A stretch of 64,000 bases of DNA from Zooshikella sp050749885 (GCF_050749885.1 NZ_JBOIUB010000009.1:1-64000), one strand, 5' to 3'; counted from the stretch's first letter, positions 1-7,742 are shown. Notes: generated from the letters alone by a model not told the origin. Made by a program: numbers and translations.

Positions 1-124
1 CAGCAATAAACTGCTATGATAAACTCTTCTACTGACATCCCCTGTCCCTTTGAATTTGTTTCGGCAAAACAAAGGTTGGGGTCAGGGGTTGTCATTTCAA
101 ACTAATAAAAGTCGAGCATCGCGT
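1..124 (-). mobile_element. IS982-like insertion sequence, 5' end only (window edge)
   Basis: The reverse complement of this stretch nearly matches the first part of the IS copy at 5372-6006, including the terminal inverted repeat ACGCGATGCTCGACTTTT (here at 107-124, reversed). The encoded transposase start (MTTPDPN, then MSVEEFIIAV) runs off the left edge. It lies opposite in orientation to the copy at 5372, so the two bracket 125-5371 as inverted repeats. It continues past the point where the other copy is deleted, so it may be the more complete copy. Confidence 0.75.
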
Positions 125-1312
125 TAACTTTCGACCTCAAGAGATAAATGAAGCTGTTCTTTTCTTAGAAGATGCTCAAGAACTAATCGCCCACAATGGT
201 TTCTGGTTTGATTACTTAGCAATTAAAAAGCTTTACCCCAAGTGGAAGCCTAAAGGTCTACTCAGAGATTCCCTTGCAGAAAGCCGCCTTATTTACTCCA
301 ACCTAAAACTGATGAGTCTGTCTTAGGTCGCTTAGATAATCCTCATGCAAAAGCTATGTGTGAGTATTTAACAATTAATAAACGAATAGGACAGTTGGCC
401 GAAGGAGATAACGCATGGCTCCGTTTAGAAAAAGATGGCTTTATCCATGGACGCGTGAATCCAAATGGAGCTGCCACCGGGCGAGCCACACATGCTGACC
501 CCAACGTTGCACAAGTACCAAGTACAAGAGCCGCATATGGACCTGAATGCCGCTCTCTGTTTACAGTTCCTGAAAACTGGTTCTTGTTGGGGAGTGATGC
601 TGATGGTTTAGAACTTCGTTGCCTAGCTCATTACATGGCACGTTATGATAAAGGACGCTACATTAATGAAATTTTATCTGGGGATATACACTGGGCGAAT
701 GTCCAAGCATTGGGTCTTGTACCTCAGGGTACGCTAAGAGATAAACATAATCCTGAGCATAATTATTTCCGTGATGAAATAGCGAAGAAATTCATCTACG
801 CTTTCCTTTATGGAGCAGGTGACCAAAAAATTGGGGAAATAATTAAACCCAAAGCCTCTCCAAATCTCCACCGCAAGTATGGCTCTCAGTTTAAGAAGCG
901 ATTCCTACAAAACTTACCTGCACTTAAATACCTTTTAGATAACGTTAAAGCAACTGTGAGTAAGTATGGCTACCTAATCGGCCTAGATGGACGCCATATT
1001 TATTGTTCTTCTCAACATGCAGCACTTAACTATTTATTACAAGGAGCAGGTGCCTTGATATGTAAACGATGGCTTTTAGAAATTGAAGATTTGTGCAAGG
1101 TGAATGGGTTACTACATAGTTGGAATGGTGACTTTACCTTCTGTGCTTGGGTCCATGACGAAGTGCAAATTGCTTGTCGGAATAAGCAGGTTGCTGAAGA
1201 AATAGGGAAGTACTGTGAGCAAGCCATGGTGAAAGTTCAGGAGGTCTTTAAATTCAGATGCCCCCTGAAAGCAAGTTATGACATTGGTTTAACATGGGCT
1301 GATACACATTAA
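125..1312 (+). pseudogene. T7-type DNA polymerase (family A), internally deleted and 5'-truncated
   Basis: The gene encoded a phage replicative DNA polymerase of the T7 gp5 type. Bases 126-300 encode a fragment of the 3'-5' exonuclease domain, including an ExoII-like motif (IAHNGFWFDYLAIKKLYP). At about position 300 the reading frame changes and jumps to the polymerase domain. The downstream open frame (ATG 356, 318 residues) keeps all three polymerase motifs: motif A (SDADGLELRCLAHYMARY), motif B (AKKFIYAFLYGAGDQKIG) and motif C (WVHDEVQ). About 230 residues between exonuclease and palm are missing compared with T7, and the 5' end is cut by the IS at 1-124. A separately translated C-terminal fragment is possible, but a working polymerase is unlikely. 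Confidence 0.85.
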
Positions 1313-1379
1313 TTACTAACTATATAAGAAACACCTAAAACAATAAAAAAGCCACATAACGTTAAATAAGATAATAAAA

Positions 1380-1538
1380 TTAAGTAATAAAAAAAGTTGA
1401 CTCTTCGTGTTTTGCAACGTGGTAATCTTGCCAAAGAGTAAAACGTACTCTTGCAACTCCAGTTACCCAAAAAATACATACCCTTATAAAAAAGAGTAAT
1501 CCCCCTAAAACTAAAAGTATTGCTGTCAGAATCGACAT
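1380..1538 (-). CDS. Small putative membrane protein (52 aa)
   Basis: A short open frame starts with ATG at 1538 and has a well-spaced AAGGA ribosome binding site just upstream. The product starts MSILTAILLVLGGLLFFIR, a clear hydrophobic segment followed by a charged tail ending in FFIT. It is convergent with the broken polymerase gene and divergent from the wall hydrolase at 1583. A single-span protein next to an endolysin could be a holin or spanin-like lysis factor, but the opposite orientation argues against a shared lysis operon. No family recognised. Confidence 0.4.
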   Translation of the reverse strand: MSILTAILLVLGGLLFFIRVCIFWVTGVARVRFTLWQDYHVAKHEESTFFIT

Positions 1539-1582
1539 TGTAAATCCTTAAATTACATCAAGCTATAAAAATAATAACCAAC

Positions 1583-2020
1583 ATGGAGATAACTTGCCAG
1601 ATACTAATATCACTATTCTTTTTACTAATCCCCTGTACTTCCCTCTCGTTAGCTACTGATGAATTATACTGCCTCCAGCTTAACCTTTATCACGAAGCTC
1701 GTGGTGAAGGCATTGCGGGTATGATTGCAGTTGCTGAAGTAACGATGAATAGAGTGGAAAGTCCTCAGTGGCCTAATAAAGTGTGCCAAGTGGTCTATCA
1801 GAAAAAGCAATTTTCTTGGGCTCATGATGATATACCAGACCTTATGAAAGATAGGGAGTCTGCTAAATTATCCGCTCTTTTATCTCAAGTAGTACTAAAT
1901 GGATTGAACCTAAATTTAACCAAGGGTGCAACTCATTATCACTCACATCTTATCCAACCATACTGGACCCACTCTTTAACCAGAACGGTACAAATTGGAA
2001 ATCATATTTTCTATAAGTAA
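1583..2020 (+). CDS. Cell wall hydrolase, SleB/Hydrolase_2 family (phage endolysin-like)
   Basis: The 145-residue product has an N-terminal hydrophobic signal or signal-anchor segment (about residues 6-24) and then the compact catalytic domain of SleB/CwlJ-type peptidoglycan hydrolases. Visible family features are the NLYHEARGEG motif with its conserved Glu, the AEVTMNRV helix, and KKQFSW followed by the THYH motif near the C-terminus. In phages such proteins cut peptidoglycan at lysis. The neighbours are T7-like replication genes, so an endolysin exported by its own signal is the likely role. No strong ribosome binding site precedes the ATG. A host wall-remodelling enzyme is less likely in this context. 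Confidence 0.8.
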   Translation: MEITCQILISLFFLLIPCTSLSLATDELYCLQLNLYHEARGEGIAGMIAVAEVTMNRVESPQWPNKVCQVVYQKKQFSWAHDDIPDLMKDRESAKLSALLSQVVLNGLNLNLTKGATHYHSHLIQPYWTHSLTRTVQIGNHIFYK

Positions 2021-2038
2021 AAAATAACAGGAACACAC

Positions 2039-2230
2039 ATGATTGAATTTACTACAGATGGCGTAATTACATTAGGCGACCTTAAAAAGTTTATTGCTGA
2101 GGCAGACATTCCTGATGATGCCATTCTACATACAGACGATACAACAAAGCCATTTTGTGGCTCAGGATTACTCTATGTAGACAAAATTTATTACGACAGT
2201 ACAGACGGGAGTTTAACATTTGAGTACTAA
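2039..2230 (+). CDS. Hypothetical acidic phage protein (63 aa)
   Basis: A small acidic product with no family I recognise. It starts 18 bp after the wall hydrolase stop and overlaps the start of the exonuclease gene by 11 bp, so it sits in a compact same-strand phage operon. A GGGAG sequence at 2207-2211, inside its 3' end, is placed as the ribosome binding site of the next gene and implies translational coupling. Many T7-like phages carry one or two such short genes between pol and exo. Function unknown. Confidence 0.6.
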   Translation: MIEFTTDGVITLGDLKKFIAEADIPDDAILHTDDTTKPFCGSGLLYVDKIYYDSTDGSLTFEY

Positions 2231-3059
2231 CCGTGTGGGTCTACTCGACACGGACATACTTTGTTTTCAGGCTGCATCAGCAGCTCAAAAGTCAATTAAC
2301 TGGGGAAATGATTGGTGGACCTTCCATGCAGACTTTAATGTAGTTAGAGAAATCTTTGAGGAAAAAGTTAGGTATATAAAAAAAGCATGTCAATTAGATA
2401 AAGTTATTATGTGCCTGACTGATAAGGACAATTTCCGTAAGACAATTTATCCGCAATATAAAGGAAACAGAAAGGATATTCCTAAGCCATGTTCCTACCC
2501 AGCCATTGTCGAATACGCTATAAATAATTATACATCTTTTAAAAGACCCTCATTAGAAGCTGATGATGTGATGGGTATTTTGGCAACTTGGTCTAAGTTT
2601 CATTCTAATTACAAAAAAATAATTGTATCTGAAGATAAAGACATGCAAACTATAGGGGACTCCTACTTATTTAATCCTGCAAAAGATTTAGAGCCACGAT
2701 TTATTTCAAAATCGGAGGCTGACCGTTTCTTTATGAAGCAAGTCTTAACAGGTGATATTGCGGATGGTTATCCAGGCTGTCCAAATGTAGGTGACTCTCT
2801 CGCTGAAGAGCTACTCTCAGATAGACTTAAATTTGAACCTTATGAGCACACCTTTAAATCAGGTCCACGCAAAGGGACGTCTGAAATTAGGTGGCAAAAG
2901 GTTCCATCAAGTTCTATGTGGGAAACTGTCGTATCTTGCTATGAAAAAAATGGTTTATCTGAAGACATTGCAATTCAGCAGGCTTGTTGTGCTCGTATAT
3001 TAAGAGCATGTGATTATGACTTTAAACTTAAAAGGGTAATTTTATGGAAATCTTCATGA
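2220..3059 (+). CDS. T7 gp6-like 5'-3' exonuclease (flap nuclease family)
   Basis: The 279-residue product resembles the T7 gene 6 exonuclease, which removes RNA primers and degrades host DNA. Conserved acidic metal-binding motifs are LLDTDIL near the N-terminus, the YPQYKGNRK arch region, LEADDVMG, and VSEDKDMQ, followed by the GDIADGYPGCPNVG helix-hairpin-helix-like segment. Length fits T7 gp6 (about 300 residues). The start is TTG 2220, chosen because GGGAG lies 8 bp upstream and the family motif begins within ten residues; the preceding gene's stop lies inside it. All metal-binding motifs are present and the frame is intact, unlike the neighbouring polymerase. Confidence 0.85.
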   Translation: MSTNRVGLLDTDILCFQAASAAQKSINWGNDWWTFHADFNVVREIFEEKVRYIKKACQLDKVIMCLTDKDNFRKTIYPQYKGNRKDIPKPCSYPAIVEYAINNYTSFKRPSLEADDVMGILATWSKFHSNYKKIIVSEDKDMQTIGDSYLFNPAKDLEPRFISKSEADRFFMKQVLTGDIADGYPGCPNVGDSLAEELLSDRLKFEPYEHTFKSGPRKGTSEIRWQKVPSSSMWETVVSCYEKNGLSEDIAIQQACCARILRACDYDFKLKRVILWKSS

Positions 3060-3140
3060 TATGTTTCGCGATAACGTTTGTATTTACTTTAGGTGTATTT
3101 AAAGTAATTGAGTTTGGCTTTGAGGAATTTAACGATTGAG
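3045..3140 (+). CDS. Tiny putative membrane protein (31 aa)
   Basis: The frame starts with ATG at 3045, inside the end of the exonuclease gene (15-bp overlap), and stops at 3140, 5 bp past the TTG start of the next gene. The product begins MEIFMICFAITFVFTLGVFK, a single hydrophobic span followed by an acidic tail. Exact head-to-tail overlap on both sides suggests a translationally coupled real gene. It also fills the only gap in this compact operon. No homologue recognised; it could be a small inner-membrane phage protein. Confidence 0.5.
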
Positions 3141-3660
3141 CTTTAAAAAAGGCGATAAAGTAGGTGTTAAAGATGAATACCTGCAGCTTTGTAAAGAGCA
3201 TGGTTGGCCTACTGAGGTTCATCCGAATCGTGTTTACACAGTTTTATCTAATCAGGAAGGACAGGTAAGCCTTGACGGTGTATCCCGTTTATTCCATTAC
3301 AGTCACTTTGAAAAAGTAAGTGGAGGTAACTTGAGTAAGGATATAAGCTACTCGTTTAATGAGAGTACGTATGTGTCTGAAATAAGGAAATATATAGATA
3401 AGACCTATAGTCAACACTATGCTTCTAAAAAGGTTCAAACAGGTGAACTCATTTACTCAAAGCCTGAGTGTGGTCTGCACTTTTCAATAAGTAACATTAT
3501 TAAATATGCAGACCGCTTTGGTGACAAAAAGGGTATGAATAGAAGTGACTTATATAAAATCTGTCATTACGCTATTCATGCCCTTTACTGTCTTGATGCC
3601 TTAGAAGGAGATAAAAATGGCAAAGAAGAAAAAGAAAGAGGAAATAATTACCGCTGTTAA
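3136..3660 (+). CDS. DUF3310-like phage protein
   Basis: The 174-residue product starts with TTG at 3136. Its N-terminal half (about residues 1-65) is a KGDKVGVKDEY-type small beta-barrel-like segment. The C-terminal half carries the DUF3310-like pattern, a histidine-containing start (YSQHYASKKVQTGELIY), then FSISNIIKYADRFGDKKG and a helical ICHYAIHALYCLDAL segment. DUF3310 is found in many phages and overlaps the family annotated as nucleotide-kinase-like (T7 gp1.7). A role in nucleotide metabolism would fit the replication operon, but activity is inferred only from the family. The assignment rests on pattern, with moderate certainty. Confidence 0.6.
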   Translation: MSFKKGDKVGVKDEYLQLCKEHGWPTEVHPNRVYTVLSNQEGQVSLDGVSRLFHYSHFEKVSGGNLSKDISYSFNESTYVSEIRKYIDKTYSQHYASKKVQTGELIYSKPECGLHFSISNIIKYADRFGDKKGMNRSDLYKICHYAIHALYCLDALEGDKNGKEEKERGNNYRC

Positions 3661-3793
3661 CTTTATGCAGTTAATCTCTGAGACTTTAGCAGCTCAATCA
3701 GAGATGGAATTAAAGCACTTCCTTAAAGATGGCTCAGTTGAACGCTTCGTTGTACATAAGGTAGATAATGAACATAAGTCTTCTACCGCATAA
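3617..3793 (+). CDS. Small hypothetical phage protein (58 aa)
   Basis: ATG 3617 is preceded by a good ribosome binding site (AAGGAG at 3605-3610). The frame overlaps the end of the DUF3310-like gene by 44 bp in a different frame. The product begins with a lysine-rich stretch (MAKKKKKEEI), then an amphipathic helix (NFMQLISETLAAQSEMELK) and ends in HKSSTA. The basic start suggests nucleic-acid contact, but no family is recognised. It is the last gene of the left-hand phage operon before a long non-coding stretch. Confidence 0.55.
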   Translation: MAKKKKKEEIITAVNFMQLISETLAAQSEMELKHFLKDGSVERFVVHKVDNEHKSSTA

Positions 3794-4175
3794 AGAGCTA
3801 ATCACCCACCTAGACCAGTCCCTTACTTTCCCCTCTACATTGTCCCCTCCTTTTTAGTGAAAGAGAAGCTTGCTAAGATAATTAAAATGCGTATAAAATA
3901 TAGCACTGGAGAATAAAAAACCAGTTTTGTTTATTAATGATTTTTTATTTAAACAGTAAGACATTATTTTTATAAATGTTAATTCCTCTACTTTATTTGA
4001 TAATAGTAAGGATAAAATTACGTATATTTTTATAAAAGCTATAAGTCTTATGTTTGGTGGCGGCTTACTTTATCTTATATAGAATGAATTACTGAATTAA
4101 CAACAATTTAATATGATGTAAGGTCTTGGTTGAAGAGAGCCTATGCTCCTCAGAGGTAAATCAGGTTATCACTCC
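3794..4175. other. Non-coding, AT-rich stretch
   Basis: No open frame of note is seen after the last gene of the phage operon. The sequence is AT-rich, with a pyrimidine-rich patch near 3805-3855. I see no convincing terminator, tRNA or protein signature. It leads into the first of the 452-bp repeat units. Confidence 0.5.
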
Positions 4176-5087
4176 AAGTTAACCCTCCCTGCCCCCCTAA
4201 GAAGCGTACATAACGATATGAAACAATAGGTAATACACACAGGTGCATATGTATTTTAAGACGACATATGCCACTAAGAAGCTTGCTAGAGGTATCCATG
4301 TTATCCAACTCACTAAAACTATTGGCATCATCTCCCTAAAGCCATCTCTTATCAAACCCATAAGAAATAACCAAATAGAGTTCGTCTTTTAAGTGTTGCA
4401 GGGAAGTGAAATGAGAGAATAGAATTTTCTGTGAACTTTTTTCGTGTTTGGTCTACTTAAATTTTTCCTTAGCCATTTATAAACAGGGCTTTGAGGTTAT
4501 TTTAAAGTTTCCTGAGTTGTTCATAAGGTAGGTATGGCTTTAGTCCTCTAGTAGACGTACAAGAACGTGACCTGGAGTTACAGAATACCCTAAGTCGTTT
4601 CCTGATGTATCCAAAAGCTATTATTTTAAGTTAAACCTCTCAGCCGCTCTAAGAAGCGTACATAATGAGATGGAATAAAAAATAATACACGCAAGTGCAT
4701 AGATTCTTTAAGACGACATATATCGTTGAAAAGAATGTAAGAGGTATCCATGTTATCCAACTAGTTAAAACTATTGGCAGTATCTCCCTAAAGCCAGCAA
4801 TTAGTGTGACCATGAAAAATACCTAAGTGAATTACTCATTTTTAAGTATTGTAGATATTCAAAATGAGCAAATGGAACATTCTGTGAACTTTTTTCGTGC
4901 TTGGTCTCTTAATTTCCTCCCTAGCCCATGATGCACAAGGCTTTGAGATCACTTTAACACCTCCTTCTCTGTACAAAAAGTAGGCGCGGCTTTGTTTTTT
5001 CTAATATACATGCAGCCCAGTGATGACGTGGTCTAGAGTTACCCCCCCGTTTAGGGGAGACCAAAGGCTCCCCCCGAGTGTGTATAA
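4176..5087 (+). repeat. Two tandem divergent non-coding repeat units of about 450 bp
   Basis: Unit 1 (4176-4627) and unit 2 (4628-5087) share in the same order AAGTTAA, CTAAGAAGCGTACATAA, TTTAAGACGACATAT, GAGGTATCCATGTTATCC, ACTATTGGCA, ATCTCCCTAAAGCC, CTGTGAACTTTTTTCGTG and GAGTTAC. No frame is conserved between them, so the similarity is non-coding. Unit 2 ends in a stem-loop with arms GGGGAG and CTCCCC (about 5054-5073). Its last 107 bp recur almost unchanged at 11132-11238. They may be phage regulatory or transcript-processing elements. Confidence 0.75.
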
Positions 5088-5368
5088 ACAGCACTCCACG
5101 ACTCACAGGGTATACCTGAGCGCTATCTTGGCATGAGCAATGTGTGTGAATCTTACTTCCAATACAAGGACACGCTAGAAGCTCTTCAGAAGCAGCACAC
5201 GAACGCAGAGTTAATGTGGGTCACGAGAAACTACAGAGCGTCCAGTAAGGGCGCTAAGATATACACTTACTTTGTGAAATATTTCACCTGAAACTTAAGT
5301 CCATACTGCCGTATATTAGGCACTATTAATATAGGCCAGACAGATGTGGTCCTTTGTTTTTATCTAGG
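5088..5368 (+). pseudogene. Remnant of the short ArdA-like gene plus its 3' flank
   Basis: This stretch is a close copy of 13706-14011, the C-terminal part of the short ArdA-like gene and its downstream region. It keeps the coding text for SQGIPERYLGMSNVCESY, then loses about 30 bp near 5217 relative to the intact copy. It has no start codon region. The join to the repeat unit at about 5087 corresponds to loss of 2.5 kb (about 11239-13705) from an arrangement like that of the right-hand element. The IS at 5372 lies immediately downstream. Confidence 0.75.
5274..5287. promoter_or_regulatory. Perfect 14-bp palindrome GTGAAATATTTCAC (copy 1)
   Basis: A perfect inverted repeat, identical to that at 13921-13934 and located just after the ArdA-like reading frame in both copies. 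It remains intact although the neighbouring gene copy has decayed. It could be an operator for one of the small element-encoded regulators; this is inference. Confidence 0.45.
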
Positions 5369-5371
5369 TTA

Positions 5372-6006
5372 ACGCGATGCTCGACTTTTATTAGTTTGAA
5401 ATGACAACCCCTGACCCCAACCTTTGTTTTGCCGAAACAAATTCAAAGGGACAGGGGATGTCAGTAGAAGATTTTATCATAGCCGTTTTAAAGGAGAGGC
5501 AGACTACGGTTATTGTGCTTCAAAAAGTGAAACTTATTATGGGTTTAAAGGGCACTTACTCATTGATTTTCATGGTGCAATTGCAGGGTTTACATTAACA
5601 CCCGCTAATGACAGTGAGCGAGAAGTCGTCTGGGAGTTAACGAAATTGATGAAGAGTGGTATTTTGCTAGGTGATAAAGGTTATTTAGGTGCAGATTTTA
5701 AGGCTGAATTACTTGAGCTAAAAGCAGTACAATTAGAAACACTGGTCAGAGAAAAAATGGTGGATCAACTCCCAGAGAAATGGAGGGGGCGTTAAACCGG
5801 GTCCGACGACGGGTTGAGACAACGATTGGTCAGCTTGTAAAAACGTTTAATATCCAACGAACAAAAGGTAGGACCTTATGGAGTCTGACGAATCGAATAA
5901 GTCGTAAATTGTTATCACACAGTTTATGTGTGTTACTCAATAGAAATGAAGGCAACGCTCCACTTCAGTTGGCTCAATTAATAGGCTAAAAAGTCGAGCA
6001 TCGCGT
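5372..6006 (+). mobile_element. IS982-like element with internal deletion (635 bp)
   Basis: The element is bounded by inverted repeats ACGCGATGCTCGACTTTT (5372-5389) and its reverse (5989-6006). The interior encodes a DDE transposase of IS982-like type: FKGEADYGYCASKSETYYGF, LTPAND, GDKGYLG and a C-terminal RRRVETTIGQLVKTFNIQR segment. The first residues (MSVEDFIIAV) are joined directly to FKGEADYGY, so roughly 120 residues including the first catalytic Asp region are missing. A further frame change near 5780-5795 separates the last 65 residues. Such a copy could move only in trans. I see no clear target-site duplication, which would fit later rearrangement between the inverted copies. Confidence 0.8.
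5424..5989 (+). pseudogene. Transposase pseudogene of the IS982-like element
   Basis: Two overlapping frames (5424-5795 and 5780-5989) together encode the C-terminal two thirds of an IS982-like DDE transposase. The second catalytic Asp is visible in LLGDKGYLGADF and the last acidic residue in RRRVETTIGQL. The N-terminal third has been deleted and the frame is broken near residue 120 of what remains. The protein cannot be functional. Confidence 0.8.
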
Positions 6007-6096
6007 AATTTTATGCTTATTCTTTAAGAAAAAATCATCACCAGTTATAGCTGTAAGAATCTCTGCTACAAGTGTTTGTTGTTCAGGTGTAGGCAT
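5986..6096 (-). pseudogene. ORF fragment interrupted by the IS element
   Basis: An ATG at 6096 on the minus strand opens a frame beginning MPTPEQQTLVAEILTAITGD that runs straight into the right end of the IS and stops inside it at 5986. The sequence up to the IS border reads like a natural helical N-terminus, so the IS probably inserted into a small gene. It starts only 10 bp beyond the stop of the gene at 6106. The missing part is not seen at the other IS junction. Confidence 0.4.
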
Positions 6097-6105
6097 ACAT
6101 CGTCC

Positions 6106-6741
6106 TTAAAGTGTAGATTCAACTGAAGCAATAATTTTATGCAGTTCTTCTCTTGTGAGGTTTTTTGCGTCTATAGCTAAAGCTGCATTTTCTAGCTTGT
6201 CATGAGTTATGTAGACTACAGAAAGTTTAGGAGAAATAGCTTCAAAGGCTTTCATAGGACCTTTTTCGTACATATAAAGCTTTGAGCTGTTAATAAGCAT
6301 CATTTTGAATACAAATAATTCTGCTTTTTCTTTCTTTGTTATGTCCTTTAAAGTTTTGCTATCTGGCTTATTTTGGAAAGCAGTCTCAAAGAATTGCTTT
6401 ATCTCCATTGAGTTTTGATTTTCTCTTATTTCAAATACCAGACCTTTTTTATCAAGTATGACAAATTGAGACTTTTCAGTTGATACCCATCGTTGAATAT
6501 CATTTTTAGGTAAATTTATTCTGAACGGACCAATCTTATAAGAAAGGCTTTTTTCATATTTGGCTTTAGGCCACTCTATAGATTTGGCCACGAGGTTACA
6601 TGTAGGGCGATCCTTACATAAGGTCTCAACGCTTGGTAGCTTCTCTTCTTTGACATCTACACTCTGTGCAGCTATTCCAGTTATAGACCAGCAAAGTAAC
6701 AATGATAGAACTAGATGCTTTAACACTGATAGGTGCTCCAT
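6106..6741 (-). CDS. Secreted protein of unknown function (211 aa)
   Basis: The product starts with a classical signal peptide (about residues 1-25, ending near GIAAQS). The mature part has two cysteines close together (TLCKDRPTCN), which may form a disulfide, then an alpha/beta-looking domain rich in lysine and glutamate. The C-terminus ends EELHKIIASVESTL. No family recognised. It lies in the decayed accessory region between the IS and the att repeat, transcribed opposite to the phage operon. It could be a moron-type envelope protein or unrelated cargo. Confidence 0.6.
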   Translation of the reverse strand: MEHLSVLKHLVLSLLLCWSITGIAAQSVDVKEEKLPSVETLCKDRPTCNLVAKSIEWPKAKYEKSLSYKIGPFRINLPKNDIQRWVSTEKSQFVILDKKGLVFEIRENQNSMEIKQFFETAFQNKPDSKTLKDITKKEKAELFVFKMMLINSSKLYMYEKGPMKAFEAISPKLSVVYITHDKLENAALAIDAKNLTREELHKIIASVESTL

Positions 6742-7108
6742 CCTTTGAATAACTTAGAGTGTTGAACCATAGCACAACAAGAGGGGGGGGGTACTTGAGC
6801 TACTTCTAATTATGTCGTCCAGTTATCGCTAGATTTGGGTAGGGCTAGAGCAGTACATAATTATCTTCGTCTGTTTCCAGCTTTCCATTTTGAAGTGGTA
6901 GATAATAGAAAATAATAACTGGTAAGTAGTAAGACAGTAAGCGTATGATTTAAATTTTGTGAGCTATTTATTAAGTGTAACTATATGATATTGCAGAGAA
7001 TTATATCCAAATATGGAGGTAATTAGTTCTGTGGGTAGTATATAAATAAAGATTGAGAGAGACAGAAGTAACCGAAAATTATTCTGTTAAAGCATTGCTA
7101 GTGAAGGT
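6742..7108. other. Non-coding gap between two minus-strand genes
   Basis: AT-rich with no convincing gene. It contains a run of nine G at 6783-6791, just upstream of the secreted-protein gene. I see no tRNA, hairpin terminator or recognisable promoter that I would defend. Confidence 0.4.
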
Positions 7109-7447
7109 TTATTTCTTTTTTGTTGGTTGATAAAACTTACCACGTTTAGCATTGGACCAATTAGTTATTGGTGGAATTTCACTAGTATCAATTTCGTTAT
7201 CTGTCTTTGCCGCTAAAGCGTGTAGTTCCTCAATTTGCTGAGGTGTGAGAGGGTCAGAAGGGTCTATTTCGTGCTCTTCTAGGTTAGTCTCAGTAGTTTC
7301 TTTTTCTTTCATCGGTTCAGGCCCAAGAAGTGTTGTGACTAAAGAATTATAGTTGAGAAGAGCTGTATAAGATATAAGGTAGCTTGAAGTCATTAAGATG
7401 ACACAGATAGAAGACAGTTGAAGACAAAAAGGTTTGACAAGAAGCAT
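7109..7447 (-). CDS. BrnA-type antitoxin N-terminal fragment with a hydrophobic leader
   Basis: The last 45 residues (LHALAAKTDNEIDTSEIPPI, then TNWSNAKRGKFYQPTKKK) match the conserved N-terminal segment of BrnA/CopG-associated antitoxins, which normally continues with VTIRLDADVL and a ribbon-helix-helix. Here the protein stops right after the lysines, so the DNA-binding part is missing. The 45 residues before the internal Met (ATG 7312) are hydrophobic and unusual for the family. The real gene may start at 7312 (67 residues). No BrnT toxin is adjacent. Most likely a broken antitoxin gene, possibly read through from an unrelated upstream frame. Confidence 0.5.
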   Translation of the reverse strand: MLLVKPFCLQLSSICVILMTSSYLISYTALLNYNSLVTTLLGPEPMKEKETTETNLEEHEIDPSDPLTPQQIEELHALAAKTDNEIDTSEIPPITNWSNAKRGKFYQPTKKK

Positions 7448-7509
7448 TCGAAACTGCTACATAAATAGCTTAGAAGTTGCTACAGAATTGAGATGAATTA
7501 AGGATACTT

Positions 7510-7621
7510 AGAGAGGAAAAAATCTAGGAAAATCAATAAGTTAGGCGATATGGTGCCGAAGGGGAGACTCGAACTCCCACGCCCAAAGGGCACTGCCACC
7601 TGAAGACAGCGTGTCTACCAA
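7510..7621. repeat. att repeat, left copy (tRNA-Leu 3' fragment)
   Basis: These 112 bp are identical to 18416-18527. They contain the last 71 nt of tRNA-Leu(CAG), minus strand, at 7551-7621, plus about 41 bp downstream of the tRNA. At 7622 the match stops and the tRNA 5' half is missing, so this is not a working tRNA. Together with the right copy it marks site-specific integration at the tRNA-Leu 3' end. The integrated DNA is 7622-18527. Confidence 0.9.
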
Positions 7622-7695
7622 GGCCGCGTCACATAATGATTTCCAGATTAGTACCTACTTACAAAATACCCGCTTAATGAAACCCGTTCTTTTTC

Positions 7696-7742
7696 TTTGC
7701 ACCTCAATTTGCACCTTTATTTTGCACCTCAAGTTTGCACCT
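7696..7742 (+). repeat. Four TTTGCACCT repeats (left integrase arm sites?)
   Basis: Copies of TTTGCACCT start at 7696, 7708, 7721 and 7734, with spacing of 12, 13 and 13 bp. The same 9-mer, same orientation, occurs in pairs near the right att copy. Location about 75 bp inside the att repeat, direct orientation and helical spacing fit arm-type binding sites for a tyrosine integrase. Binding is inferred. Confidence 0.65.

Noticed and set aside
2190..2212. T7-like promoter in the 63-aa gene (TACGAC, then GGGAG)
   Set aside because: Spacing between the two parts is one base off the T7 pattern, the bases are coding, and GGGAG serves as the ribosome site of the next gene.
6783..6791. Phase-variable G9 tract controlling the secreted-protein gene
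   Set aside because: It lies about 40 bp upstream of the start and not in a recognised promoter spacer; nothing else supports switching.
7551..7621. A second tRNA-Leu gene
   Set aside because: Only the 3' 71 nt are present; the 5' acceptor strand and part of the D arm are missing after 7621.
7696..7742. CRISPR array
   Set aside because: Repeats are only 9 bp with 3-4-bp spacers and no cas genes are present; the layout fits integrase arm sites.
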